A DNA stretch of 64,000 nt. Origin: Lineus longissimus. Taxonomy: Eukaryota; Nemertea; Pilidiophora; Heteronemertea; Lineidae. Below the pieces are notes generated by a model, which made no database searches, was not told where the DNA came from, and saw nothing but the letters and a program-made list of their open reading frames with translations. The position numbers and the translations under genes are program-made. The DNA is taken from assembly GCF_910592395.1 (NCBI RefSeq), contig NC_088326.1, positions 67,001-131,000 on the forward strand, in the 5' to 3' direction. Below, piece by piece: positions 44,963 through 57,417 of the stretch; position 1 is the first letter of the stretch, and the number at the start of each line of letters is the position of its first letter.

Positions 44963-47900
44963 ATGATGCATCAGACTTTTTCCGCAACTTCTAGAAAACT
45001 TTTACAAAACATATCCAACCAGTTCAACCGAGGATCTCAATCTTTGGAGCCATGCCTTCCTGTCCTCGCTTCATTCAAGAGGAATGCCCAAAAGTGGAAG
45101 AAACGTCTCATAAAGAAGGAAGAGAGGAAGGAGACTGTGTATCAGCATGCTGGCGAGAACACCAAGCGAGCAGATCGGGTTTACGCGTGGGGCTATGCTG
45201 GGACTGGAGCCCTTGGTGTTCCAACATTCGTTGAACCAGAAGGAAACCAGAATCCAGTTATATCACGGAATCGACCTTATCGCCTCAGACGTCTAGATGA
45301 GCACAATATCAAGGTAATCGATTCATTAATCATCTGACGTGAAAATGAGAGGCCTTGGTCGTCTGTTACCGTATTTCATATTGTGGCCCTTTCTCCTCAG
45401 CGCAGCAACATTCTCTCCGGATAACAAGTTTTCTTCCAACCAGCAGGAGGAACAATATCAAAATGATCAATGCCAAGTCTACAAAAAGTACAACCTATTT
45501 GAACAGTCATGGTTAAGTGAGTAAATGGACACCTTCAAAGCTGACAGTCATACTATTAATGATATTGATTTCAGGTAAAAGAAGTTGCATGTGGTTTTGG
45601 CTTCACCCTGTACATGTGTAAAGCTCCACAAGGACCAATGTTGTTAGGGTGTGGAATCAACACAGACTCGCAGTTAGGATACATGCAAGGCAAACATGGT
45701 CAAGGTAAATCTGGGTGAAACTTCTCAAAACCATTATAGCAATTTTAAGGCCCTGACCCTGGTGAAAGTAATCTATTTCATCACATCTGGACTCGACTCT
45801 GCCAGCTTGGTATTCATCATCAACATGATCATTTCCAGGCCGTTTAGATTATGTCATCTCACCAGCTGAAATCAAACTTCCCTTTGTTCATCCAACCACG
45901 ACTGAGGTGAGACTAGCAGCAGCAGGACGGGCTCATAGTGTCCTGGTGACAGATAAAGAGGGCGCCTTCAGTCTCGGGAATAACAGCTGTGGCCAGTGTG
46001 GGCGGACGGTAGTTGAGGGAGAAGAGTTCAGCGGCAGTCAGATTATTAATAAAGTGCCTGTACCCGGTAATGTGGAACAGGTAAGGACAATCACTCAACT
46101 ATTAATAAAGTGCCTGTACCCGGTAATGTGAAACAGGTAAGGACAATCACTCGACTATTAATAAAGTGCCTGTACCCGGTAATGTGAAACAGGTAAGGAC
46201 AATCACTCGACTATTAATAAAGTGCCTGTACCCGGTAATGTGGAACAGGTAAGGACAATCACTCGACTATTAATAAAGTGCCTGTACCCGGTAATGTGAA
46301 ACAGGTAAGGACAATCACTCGACTATTAATAAAGTGCCTGTACCCGGTAATGTGAAACAGGTAAGGACAATCACTCGACTATTAATAAAGTGCCTGTACC
46401 CGGTAATGTGAAACAGGTAAGGACAATCACTCGACTATTAATAAAGTGCCTGTACCCGGTAATGTGGAACAGGTAAGGACAATCACTCGACTATTAATAA
46501 AGTGCCTGTACCCGGTAATGTGAAACAGGTAAGGACAATCACTCGACTATTAATAAAGTGCCTGTACCCGGTAATGTGAAACAGGTAAGGACAATCACTC
46601 GACTATTAATAAAGTGCCTGTACCCGGTAATGTGAAACAGGTAAGGACAATCACTCGACTATTAATAAAGTGCATGTACCCGGTAATGTGAAACAGGTAA
46701 GGACAATCACTCGACTATTAATAAAGTGCCTGTACCCGGTAATGTGAAACAGGTAAGGACAATCACTCGACTATTAATAAAGTGCCTGTACCCGGTAATG
46801 TGAAACAGGTAAGGACAATCACTCGACTATTAATAAAGTGCATGTACCCGGTAATGTGAAACAGGTAAGGACAATCACTCGACTATTAATAAAGTGCCTG
46901 TACCCGGTAATGTGAAACAGGTAAGGACAATCACTCGACTATTAATAAAGTGCATGTACCCGGTAATGTGAAACAGGTAAGGACAATCACTCGACTATTA
47001 ATAAAGTGCCTGTACCCGGTAATGTGAAACAGGTAAGGACAATCACTCGACTATTAATAAAGTGCCTGTACCCGGTAATGTGAAACAGGTAAGGACAATC
47101 ACTCGACTATTAATAAAGTGCCTGTACCCGGTAATGTGAAACAGGTAAGGACAATCACTCGACTATTAATAAAGTGCATGTATCTGATCATCAATGAATC
47201 CTGGGACACATTATATCTGTGTTTGTTTTAGATTTCCATCCCTTTGCAGGTTGTCTGTGGCAACGAGCACACATTGTTCCTGACAGAAGATGGAGAGGTT
47301 TATAGCTGTGGATTAGGTGCAGATGGACAAACAGGTAAACTTCTTCCTCCAAGTGATATTGGTATTCGATTCCCACTTTAAAGGTTTTCTTCAGGCCTGA
47401 TGCCAATGAGGCAAGGAGTGTCTTCCTGATAGAAGATGGTACCTGCCTTGAAGCTTGTCTCCCTTCAGCTCTTTCCTTGTTTTGCAGGTCTTGGCCATTA
47501 TAACTCTGAGAGTAAACCAACGTTAGTGAAAGGAGACATTGAAAAGGAGAAGATAGTTCAACTAGCAAGTGTGGCAGAGACGGTCATGGCCATTTCTGGT
47601 AACTATATTCAGTCAAATACATGTACTTCTTGCTTACAGAATTAAAGAAAAAAGTGAAATTCGCTTTCCAGCTTACATCCTGTTCAAAGACTATCTACAA
47701 GGACTTGGACTATCTAAATGTTGTTTGCCTGTTAGAGCAAGTCAGTGCCGAACATGAGCTAACCTCCTTCTATGATGAGCCTCCTTCTATGATGAGCCTC
47801 CTTCTAATATGAGCTACCTCCAATCTCATTTTCCACATTACACTACAAACTGACGAGGCCTGTGATTTAAAATTTCATTTCAGAGAAAGGCGATATATTT

Positions 47901-49081
47901 GGCTGGGGGAACAATGAATACAACCAGCTGTCTGTGATCACTGAGGAGATGCAGGTTAACGTGCCGAGGCATCTACCATTCAAGAATGTGGGAAAGGTTA
48001 CAAGAGTTGCTGTTGGTGGAACAATATGTGGCATCTTGAATGGTAAGTGATGTCCCAGATGTCTTGTTTAGTTCCCCACATGTTCATGTTGGACTTTCAG
48101 TTGATTTAAAGATCAAGTCGATCAAAAAGACGTCGCCAGAGTTGCTGCCAATGAGAGTCGGCCTTTGTTGAATTGTCAATTGATCTTGAAGGTTGATTAC
48201 CCTTCTCTTTTGTTGCAGACGAAGGCCAAGTTTATGTGTGGGGTTACGGAGTACTCGGCAAAGGACCAAAACTAGAACAGAGCCATTCACCGACTCTGAT
48301 ACCCGAGATTCTTTTTGGTCGGAACGAATTCACATCAGATACAACTGTAGTCGACCTGAAAGCTGGCATGCATTATTTCGTTGCTCAAACAGGTGAGTTT
48401 GATATTTTTCTGTTTTGACCTTGCTGTGCAAGTGGACTGGTATTCCTGGTACATGAATTACATATTAAAAGAAGTTTAAGTTTTGGGTTCATAGACAATA
48501 GGCTATCATCCGACTTGACACTTCCCATCCTGAAACCTCTCTGTGGAACTTACATGTAGATGAGCTGGTCATTCAGTGCTACAACCTGAGCATTTCTGAG
48601 TTGTACACATTAATACAGTTCAGAGCTGGGTGGAGTCAGGAGAGTTAGACATTATAGATGTGATAAGCTTATTACTTCAATTTCAGACACGAATGAACTT
48701 TACTCATGGGGTAACAACCGACATGGTCACCTTGGATTGGGACATGCCGATGCTCAATTCTTCCCCTTCAAGGTCAGTAGACACGGCGGAACAGTCAGGA
48801 CGGGCCGGTTGATATTGTTCAAAAGCCTTTCCTTCATTTAAGCAACATGAAGTGCCAATCCATGGTTTTTTCAGCTGGATGACCGGGGACAAAGTGACAT
48901 CTTGAAGCTACGCCATCAGCATTAAGTTTACCGGGATAGGGCCCGACCTCCCATCAGTGAGTTCTCGCTCACAATCCTAACAAACTGATTTCATCGTTTG
49001 CAGGTCTCCGTTCCGGCTGAAGTGTTCAAGTTTGCTTGTGGAGTTGATCACATGGTGGCGCTAACCAAGGCCTTCGCTTGA
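44963..49081 (+). CDS. RCC1L: RCC1L (WBSCR16), mitochondrial RCC1-like protein
   Basis: Nine coding exons chain with closed phases: 44963-45313, 45575-45704, 45839-46080, 47250-47334, 47488-47598, 47884-48042, 48219-48392, 48687-48772 and 49004-49081. They encode 471 residues, against about 464 in human. The N-terminus is basic (MMHQTFSATSRKLLQNIS) and fits a mitochondrial targeting peptide. RCC1 blades follow: RVYAWGYAGTGALGVP, GINTDSQLGY, FSLGNNSCGQCGR, YSCGLGADGQTGLGHYN, GDIFGWGNNEYNQL, VYVWGYGVLGKGP, LYSWGNNRHGHLGLG and a final CGVDHMVAL. RCC1L is known as an inner-membrane protein acting on OPA1 and in mitoribosome assembly. Exon 4 has a second acceptor 18 nt upstream (47232) that would add six in-frame residues, ISIPLQ. 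Intron 3 begins with a 20-copy repeat of its own splice donor. An aataaa at about 49212 follows the stop. Confidence 0.95.
46041..47180. repeat. RCC1L: 56-bp minisatellite built from the RCC1L exon-3 end and its 5' splice site
   Basis: The 56-bp unit is gtaaggacaatcactcgact, then attaataaagtgcctgtacc, then cggtaatgtgaaacag. The first copy is the real end of exon 3 and its donor; the distance from that donor to the last caggtaagg (47142) is exactly 19 periods, so there are 20 donor copies. Each unit also contains aataaa. Units differ at a few positions (gtgaaacag or gtggaacag, gcctg or gcatg). Extending exon 3 past the first donor meets a stop within 17 codons. Confidence 0.95.
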
Positions 49082-49348
49082 ACGAGACGTCAGAGGGTGT
49101 TCATGAGACTAACCCTGGACAGGAGACTATCTGAACTTGGTTAGTGCTGGCCTAGCATTATATCTTGTGACGCAACCCCTCTTTACAATGATGTGTGTGA
49201 GGTTACTTGCCAATAAAGAGAATCAAGACTATTGATATCTATCAAAGAAAAGTTGTCAATTCATCATTTCATGTTCTTGAAGACGGAGCCAAATAGGGTG
49301 CCGATCAGGGACATTGTCAGGACTGGGGACATGCTAGAGGGAAATTCC

Positions 49349-49420
49349 CTTCAGCTCAGTCAGTCGACTGGTGGCCTTACACGCCAGAGGTCCCGGGTTC
49401 AATCTCGGCAGGGCCTTGGT
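49349..49420 (+). repeat. tRNA-derived SINE or tRNA-Val-like pseudogene
   Basis: The segment has a tRNA layout: an A-box-like tcagctcagtcagtcgactgg, an anticodon arm ggccttacacgcc with anticodon tac (Val), and a perfect B box ggttcaatctc at 49396-49406. The acceptor stem does not pair well and no CCA or T-run terminator follows closely. It is more likely the head of a tRNA-derived SINE, or a decayed tRNA, than a working gene. Confidence 0.55.
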
Positions 49421-51369
49421 GTTTTTCATCTGTTTCAAGGAGAAGCCAGGAGAATATGGAAATCCAACGAAATTCGGAAGTCACATCCCTGGCTTAGTAT
49501 ATATCAAGTTAACACAACAGAACGAGATGATTTTACATATTTAGAAATGGTTTCTTTATTCGTTTGAAAACTGACATAAACACTTGGTTGCGACAAGCGG
49601 GTAAAACAGATCTTTTACACCTGATGTACACTGTACAGCTGCTGGGAGTTAAAGGGACAACTTGAGCGTGGGATTTGCCACCACCTGTCGTCTCGCAGCC
49701 GACTTCTGATAAAAGATTTTGCTCATATCGTGTGGCAGTTTTGGACATGACTTAATGCATTACAGTCTGTGCACTGTTTATTGTGGTTATGACAATGATC
49801 CCAAGCAGAGAAGATACGGTCCTGCCCGAAGATATTTATCATGTTAAAACAAACATATCTTAGGTCCAAATGGTCCCTTTAACAAATGGAGAGATTCTTA
49901 ATGACGTATCAATGTCAAGAAAGACGTAGAACGGGGAAATATTTGCTTATGATGTCACCGAAGAAACTAAGAGGCCAATTTGGGGTAAAAATCAGCCCTT
50001 GAGGTTCACACAACAAAATAGTGGATGAGGTGGGAATCTTCTCTCCCGCAATGTACAGCTGAGGCTCAATACAGAAGCGGACTTAACACATCAAAATGAC
50101 TGATCAATATATTGGTTTATATTAAAACACTATGTACAGTTACACAGAAAGCTGGCTCCTCAATTCTCAGATCAATTCTTGATGGAGCCACTGCACCCAT
50201 TCAATCAATTACCGCACCTATTCACAGTAATGTCAACAATATGTGCAGCCTTTATATTTTGTGGTTTTGTGAACTTGTGGCTTTGGCGTAGTATTAGTTT
50301 GGCGTTTTGCCGAGCCTGAAACTCGGGTTTACAGCTGTCAAATGACCACCTTTTCTGTTCACTTGCTTCAGAATGGTTGAAGACATTCCATACATTCTTT
50401 GAAGGTAAAATAGAATAATCATATCCAACTATGGTTCACAATGATGTCGGTGCTGGACTCAGCATAAATGACTGTGAACCGAGAGCTCTTCTGCCTATGA
50501 CAGTGAACCTCTCCACCAACTAACCAGCTGATTCAATCAATGAATGCGTGTATTTAGTACTCAATAACAACCAACTAACCAGCTGATTCAATCAATGAAT
50601 GCGTGTAATTAGTACTCAATAACAGTGGTCCAAACTTTTGGAGACAAAATACGCCTGTACAAAATAAATAGAGGCAGAAGAACAGACTACACCATACAGC
50701 ACTGTATTTATACTATTTACAAGTGTAATCAAGGTATATACATCTCAGGGCAAAGTTGTCAAAGGTGATCAACTGTGCTGAAATCACTAAATTCACCTTT
50801 TCCACATCAGCACACCTCGTTGCCAGGTAGCAGAAATTCACCGAGTTATAGGGTCAGCCTTTGTTGAACATGCCTCGTCACTATATCTGACCGCATTACT
50901 CGGCAAAGTTCCCCCGTGCATCACCAGGTGAAGAGAGAGAGGTGAATAAAGTTAAAAGACCAGGACACTCATCCGATTTCTGTCAATCAAATATCATAAA
51001 ATCTCTAATAAAAGTTGTAATAATCGCTTAATTGTTGGCTGCACTTGTGGAGATTCAAATGTTGCCCAAAAGGACAAAATGGCAGTAAGGTGATACCTTG
51101 TTAAGCGAACCTTTTATTCCAAACTTTCTGAGCGGCTGTCGGGAAACTAATTTTTTTTTTTTTAATTTCTGAGAAAATTTATGAGAGGAGGCAATAAAAA
51201 AATTATTTTCACAATAAATTTTTCCAAAACAAGTATTCTTGCCCGGCATCCCAGGTCACAGTATCTACACCAGACCATATTCACAGTTGACAGTGGTTTA
51301 TCATCTTTTTTGGCCGATGGGAGATTGTTGGCAGCGCTCATTAAATGCAAGTATCAGTGTGTGACTTGA

Positions 51370-52862
51370 TCACTCTTCTCCCAGGTCAGCCAGACGCTTG
51401 GCAGGTTCACAAACTCACTGATTTCTATTTTCGAATTAGAAAAATTACTTTACTTCCAGTGCTTCTTAATTTCATAGAGAATTCAGTCTCTATAGAACAC
51501 ACACAGAATGAGAAATCTTTTGGAGGCTATATATACCTACTTTTTGCCAGGAGGTACACCTCACCCCTTTCATGAGAATATGGTTCAACCCACCAATTTT
51601 TGAATGTTTATTAAGAACATTGCATTATATGTGATACGGACTGTACCATAACGTTTCACAAGGGGTTAATAGGCAGTAAGAAAACTCATGGCAGGAAACA
51701 GGAAGTGCTACGAACAAAGAACGCAGAGCTGAGGTAACCATGGCAACGTTGTAGAAAGCTTGCTACAGCATTCCAGGGTACCTCAGTTTATATCAGTATG
51801 CCTGGAGCATACGTTTCCATGCGTGGAGCATGTCCGAGGAAAACGTCAACAACATTATGAGAGGTTATATGTTCATCAGTCTCCTTTGGACCAACTTGGT
51901 GACCGTCCATATCAATGTCACTGTGCATCACAGTAACAATGCTCAGAGTGATTCTGACCCTTGTTAGACAGGGGTTTTCTTCATCTTCCTAGGACCCTTT
52001 CATTTGATTGATAAGATAGGAGATCTGGACCTTTCTCAATTTTAAGTAAAATCAAACAGCTCCTTTAAGTTGACACCCCTAGCTTTTGGAATGGACTCTC
52101 CAAATGCATATAACTGGAAGTGTCCATTCAAGAAAATGGGTGTGAAAAGTGTTTACTACATGACATCAAATGGCAGGTATTGGGTATAAGTTGTCAGATC
52201 TCCAATTCAGTTTGGCAGAACGTACACTTTAAAACAACATCCTTGAATGATTGTCCAAAATGGCAGTCACCATTCCACAAAATCACCATTCCATGTTGGT
52301 GACCTTGACTTTGGGAACAAATTGTCTGTGAATATCCACATAGAATAATAAAATCCTCCATATTGCAGCCCTGAATGACCTTGACCCAAGGTCAAATGCA
52401 GTGTCTGAGGACCTCCTTGAGGTCAGAGGTCAAGGTCATCGCTATGACCCCTGAGCACTGTCTGTATCGGACTTGGACTGGTTTTGCGCGTCTGAACACG
52501 CCTGGCTGGCTTTCTGGTTTTCATTTTCTGAAGAAAAAAATTGAGGAAATAATAGATATCTTGTAAACTGTTTTACATCTTCAGTAATGGTACAGATACA
52601 ATGTAGAGCAAGTTCCATCATGATAGGATGTCACATAACTCCTGTTGAACTTACGATGCCCGTCTGTCAGGGCCCTTCTATCTCTTGCTATCATCATAGA
52701 GCAATACACACCTGAGCAGTTCAGCTTCTCCATATCAAACGATATGGCTCCCGTACTGACCGAGATGTGCTTCGACTCGAGTATATCAGGCAAAGCGTTG
52801 CGTCGGCCCGTTCGGCCGGATGCCACAAAATCGTCCATTGTTACAACTTCTACTTCTGTCAT
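51370..52862 (-). CDS. PKI, cAMP-dependent protein kinase inhibitor
   Basis: The certain exon is 52712-52862, in an exon that begins at a clear acceptor (attccag) at 52878. It encodes MTEVEVVTMDDFVASGRTGR followed by RNALPDILES and ends FDMEKLNCS in phase 1. The pseudosubstrate GRTGRRNA preceded by an amphipathic helix is diagnostic of PKI, which binds the free PKA catalytic subunit with high affinity. LPDIL stands where mammalian PKI-alpha has IHDIL, and the PKI-gamma form VPDI is closer. A tentative second exon at 51370-51413 enters in phase 1 and encodes VCEPAKRLADLGEE and stop, which would give 64 residues; its acceptor is weak. The usual Leu-rich export signal is not obvious in the first exon. 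5' UTR exons must lie upstream, possibly as far as 60.6 kb. Confidence 0.8.
52376..52438. promoter_or_regulatory. Cluster of AGGTCA nuclear-receptor half-sites
   Basis: Three direct AGGTCA copies stand at 52420-52425, 52427-52432 and 52433-52438, that is DR1 followed by DR0. Tgaccttgaccc and aaggtca lie 30-45 bp to the left. The arrangement matches nuclear-receptor response elements, but TGACCTTGACC tracts also occur as simple sequence elsewhere in this window (13540-13690, 34600), so function is not assured. It lies about 275 bp from the PKI coding exon, in its intron if the second exon is right. Confidence 0.4.
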
Positions 52863-55312
52863 TACGTATCAGGTAATGCTGGAATGATAGAACGATAGAA
52901 TGGATGACCTTGTTGTACTGGTACACTTACAAGTTCTCAACTCATCATGACATAGACCAATCGCTCCATAAAGGAAAAAAACTACATACAAAAACAACCA
53001 TCACAAACACAGCTAAGTATTTCATTATCTCAATGATGATTGCTGGAGATCAGGCAATCATAGTCCTAACAGCCATATAAACATCACTTTTTGTCTGTCA
53101 TATTTCACATACGAGCCCAGATCATATTCAGGTCACCATGGAGACCAGGATTATATGTTCCAATGTTTTCTATAGATCTTTCCAGATTCTGAATGAATCG
53201 TTTGAGAATCAGAGACATCGTTAGGTTAATTAGTATCTCCTTTCAACTTTGCGTATTTCAAATTCTTTGAATTAGTCAGCAGGACTGTATAATGTCAAGC
53301 TTGAAAATTCCATAGTTTATTGTTTCTGTTGGTCAGAAACCATGGCAATATCATATCGCATCCCACTCTTCTACTAAAACATGACAAAGGTGGAAGGTCA
53401 CGGAAGAAACACTCACCACAACAACCCAAAAATACGCCAATCCAGCTAATTTTAGATGGAGGAGAGTAAAAGCCTCGGGTCTGGTGAGAGTGATAGGCTC
53501 AATATATCAGAGTCGGACATATAAATAGAACGCCGCTGTGCGTCTATATATAGAACAGCGCTGTGCATCGAGATGAGAGGCGCCAATAACGGGAATTGTG
53601 ACATGTGGGATGTGTCGATACATATGAGAAGACAATCAGAGATAGATCATGTTGATTGAATCTGATCAGGGGGTGGATGTGTGAGTATGACTTGGGGGAA
53701 GCAATGTTAACTGATTTCAACACTATCAACTGCTTATCCCAAACCTTGCTAAAACAATGGCGTCCATCATGAATCCTGACAGTGATGCGATCTTGACGCT
53801 AGAACAAAGACTCATTTCACTTTGTGTCAAAATTGACTGGTTCTGAGAATATCAGGAGGTATCATTGGACACATCAGTGTCTACTACTCCTCTCGTCTAA
53901 ATCCTCCAATGGATGCTTTCTTGTCAAGAGCGGGTGAATCTCACAGACAGCACTGGCTTCGGGCCCTCTGGTTTCCTCTAACTTGAGGTCAAGAGCGGGT
54001 GAATCTCACAGACAGCACTGGCTTCGGGCCCTCTGGTTTCCTCTAACTTGAGCTAATGACTTTCTACCATTCATAGATCAATCAAAGTCAACCTTTACAG
54101 AGCAGGGATTGGCAACACTTCATCAACAGTATGCCTCCTCACTGTAAAGTTCAGTCGGTCGAGAACATAGTGAGTTTGGGTATCTCTCTCATGCCAACCA
54201 GATCAATATACTACACACATATTTAGCATTCTACCAAGTTTTCACAATTACAACGTTCAGTTTCCTATAATCTAAAACCAATCGCATGGACACAGATCTC
54301 GATCAATCCATTCCACCTGTAGCAAGGTACAGGCGGTTAGAGCTAGAGTGAAAACACTAACTGTTCACTCAGTCGAGACTCTGATGATGTGGTGCGTGGT
54401 AACGGGGTGAGAGGCTTACATGGTTAATGGAATAGGATTGATCCATGGTTTGTAACATGATGACTTCTGCACAAGTCAACGGTTGTTAACCCCTTATCAC
54501 CCTCAAGTGGAGAGGATGGCTACCCTCCCAAGGTCACACACAAGTATACACTACCAGCAAGATTTAACAAGGATATTCTTTATGATTCTTGCTAAAACAC
54601 ATCTATTCAACAGCCGTAGGAGTGTAATAAGTGACATGGCCAGTTACATCACGGTGTCAATAACCCTGATTATGGTATGTCCATGAATGGGATCATTATG
54701 TCCCTCCTTCATTGAATGAGGTTTGAATAGGTGTTGTGCAATATTTGAATACTAAAAGGAATAACCTATTAAAACTTGACTTTGCTGGTCAACACACGAC
54801 CCTTCATGTGTAACATGACATACTGAATGTTGAGGTGGTTTTTTGTCATATTTAGCCAGCCCACCGCACTCAAAATCGCTGAAAGGTATAAAAAAAGTCT
54901 CGCCTAACAAACAGCTTTTTCGAAAGTAACATTTAACAGTATTTGTGAAACACATTTGCTGCCATGTCTGTACTGAATCAGTCGGCCACTAATGGACTCT
55001 ACCGATAAGAAAACTAATCGATGATAAGTTTTATCATGACTTTACATCCGCTGCTACTTAGGTCAATAATGATCTCATGGAATAAATACAATCCATTAAC
55101 GGATCGATGTGCTGCATGAGAATGAAATCGTGAGTGGCTTGAGGTGTGCGCATGTCTTGTTGCTGTGGTCAGTGAAGTATAACACTACTAGGCTGTGGAG
55201 GGTTGTTTCAACCACCACTCACATCACAAACAACACTTCATGTGGACCAATGAGTGATCAATACATGGTTCATTGGGGGATTGGGGGAGAGACTTAGATA
55301 AACACTCAATTT

Positions 55313-55553
55313 GCATATCCAGAAGAGACATGAAGTAAAGTGCATGTAGAAGTCAAGACACGGAATGCTTTAGCGCACAGTCATAACTAGGTTCTGCTCT
55401 ACTACCTACATGACTGTATCTCTCACATGTTTTCATATCCAGAAGAGACATGAAGTAAAGTGCATGTAGAAGTCAAGACACGGAATGCTTTAGCGCACAG
55501 TCATAACTAGGTTCTACTCTACTACCTACATGACTGTATCTCTCACATGTTGT
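55313..55553. repeat. 120-bp tandem duplication
   Basis: The block that starts catatccagaagagacatgaa and ends tatctctcacatgtt occurs twice with a period of exactly 120 bp and one visible difference (ttctgctct against ttctactct). This marks a recent duplication. Confidence 0.9.
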
Positions 55554-56065
55554 CACTGCACTGTACACAAACCAACAATTTTATGCTCGACAACAACTCC
55601 CCACTGTCGAAAAGTTGTGTCGCCATAGCAACTGCTCCAATGCCTGAAAACAAGCCGTAGAAACCTTGCAATGGTGCGCTCTCGTGGTAGCTGAATTAGC
55701 ATTATTAGGAAGCCGTACCAGTTACAAATGGTGGAGAGCCTGGCTATTGCGTTTAACTGAAAGGGAAAAGGACCTCACCCACTAGACGTTGGCTGCAGAA
55801 TGTAACTGGCATAATGATAGTCAAAACAGACCAACATGACCCAACACAGGGAACCAACAACAGTGTAAAACCGACACGCTTTCCAACAGTCCAATGTTCA
55901 CTCTCAGGCATGACTACAATGTAGAGTACAAACAGACATCACCATCCAAAATCAATACCTCCATCTCAAAAACTGTGTTCAAGCCCAACCCTGGCAGACT
56001 GGTGATGTCATTCTGAGCTACATCTAGCGAGCTACACCTAGCTACGCTCTCATCACATGCACCAG

Positions 56066-57417
56066 GAACAGCATCACAACTCAGCCAGTACCCTGGAGGT
56101 GACCTGCTCACCCTTGGAGAGCATCACAACTCAGCCAGTACCCTGGAGGTGACCTGCTCACCCTTGGAGAGCATCACAACTCAGCCAGTACCCTGGAGGT
56201 GACCTGCTCACCCTTGGAGAGCACCACAACTCAGCCAGTACCCTGGAGGTGACCTGCTCACCCTTGGAGAGCATCACAACTCAGCCAGTACCCTGGAGGT
56301 GACCTGCTGACCCTTGGAGAGCACCACAACTCAGCCAGTACCCTGGAGGTGACCTGCTGACCCTTGGAGAGCATCACAACTCAGCCAGTACCCTGGAGGT
56401 GACCTGCTCACCCTTGGAGAGCATCACAACTCAGCCAGTAACCTGGAGGTGACCTGCTGACCCTTGGAGAGCACCACAACTCAGCCAGTACCCTGGAGGT
56501 GACCTGCTGACCCTTGGAGAGCATCACAGCTCAGCCAGTACCCTGGAGGTGACCTGCTGACCCTTGGAGAGCATCACAACTCAGCCAGTACCCTGGAGGT
56601 GACCTGCTGACCCTTGGAGAGCACCACAACTCAGCCAGTACCCTGGAGGTGACCTGCTCACCCTTGGAGAGCACCACAACTCAGCCAGTACCCTGGAGGT
56701 GACCTGCTCACCCTTGGAGAGCACCACAACTCAGCCAGTACCCTGGAGGTGACCTGCTCACCCTTGGAGAGCACCACAACTCAGCCAGTACCCTGGAGGT
56801 GACCTGCTGACCCTTGGAGAGCATCACAACTCAGCCAGTACCCTGGAGGTGACCTGCTCACCCTTGGAGAGCACCACAACTCAGCCAGTACCCTGGAGGT
56901 GACCTGCTCACCCTTGGAGAGCACCACAACTCAGCCAGTACCCTGGAGGTGACCTGCTCACCCTTGGAGAGCACCACAACTCAGCCAGTACCCTGGAGGT
57001 GACCTGCTGACCCTTAGAGAGCATCACAACTCAGCCAGTACCCTGGAGGTGACCTGCTCACCCTTGGAGAGCATCACAACTCAGCCAGTACCCTGGAGGT
57101 GACCTGCTCACCCTTGGAGAGCACCACAACTCAGCCAGTACCCTGGAGGTGACCTGCTGACCCTTGGAGAGCATCGCAACTCAGCCAGTACCCTGGAGGT
57201 GACCTGCTCACCCTTGGAGAGCACCACAACTCAGCCAGTACCCTGGAGGTGACCTGCTGACCCTTGGAGAGCATCACAACTCAGCCAGTACCCTGGAGGT
57301 GACCTGCTCACCCTTGGAGAGCACCACAACTCAGCCAGTACCCTGGAGGTGACCTGCTGACCCTTGGAGAGCACCACAACTCAGCCAGTACCCTGGAGGT
57401 GACCTGCTCACCCTTGG
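56066..57417. repeat. 50-bp minisatellite, about 27 copies
   Basis: The unit is gagcatcacaactcagccag, then taccctggaggtgacctgct, then cacccttgga. Units are almost identical and vary mainly at two positions: gcatc or gcacc, and gctca or gctga. The second change turns aggtga-cctgc-tcaccc into a pair of direct tgacc half-sites. The two-base haplotypes form a readable copy map of the array. Confidence 0.95.

Larger units (their letters stand above)
49082..52711. other. Convergent spacer, RCC1L and PKI, with a SINE-like tRNA remnant
   Basis: It contains the RCC1L 3' end, a tRNA-derived segment at 49349-49420, a tandem duplication of about 55 bp (aaccaactaaccagctgatt..) at about 50514-50625, a possible PKI second exon at 51370-51413, and a cluster of AGGTCA half-sites at 52376-52438. 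No other coding exon is supported. A poly-A/T run lies at about 51151-51162. Confidence 0.5.

Noticed and set aside
46041-47180. Tandem duplicated coding exons of RCC1L
   Set aside because: Only the first copy keeps an acceptor and frame; the 56-bp unit has no acceptor and shifts frame, so the copies are not exons.
52581-52711. Read-through of the PKI exon to the stop at 52581
   Set aside because: A good donor (tcag|gtgtgt) at 52711 ends the exon in phase 1; the read-through peptide does not look like PKI.
55914-57417. CRISPR-like regular array
   Set aside because: The 50-bp units are contiguous with no unique spacers, and the window is a eukaryotic nuclear genome.
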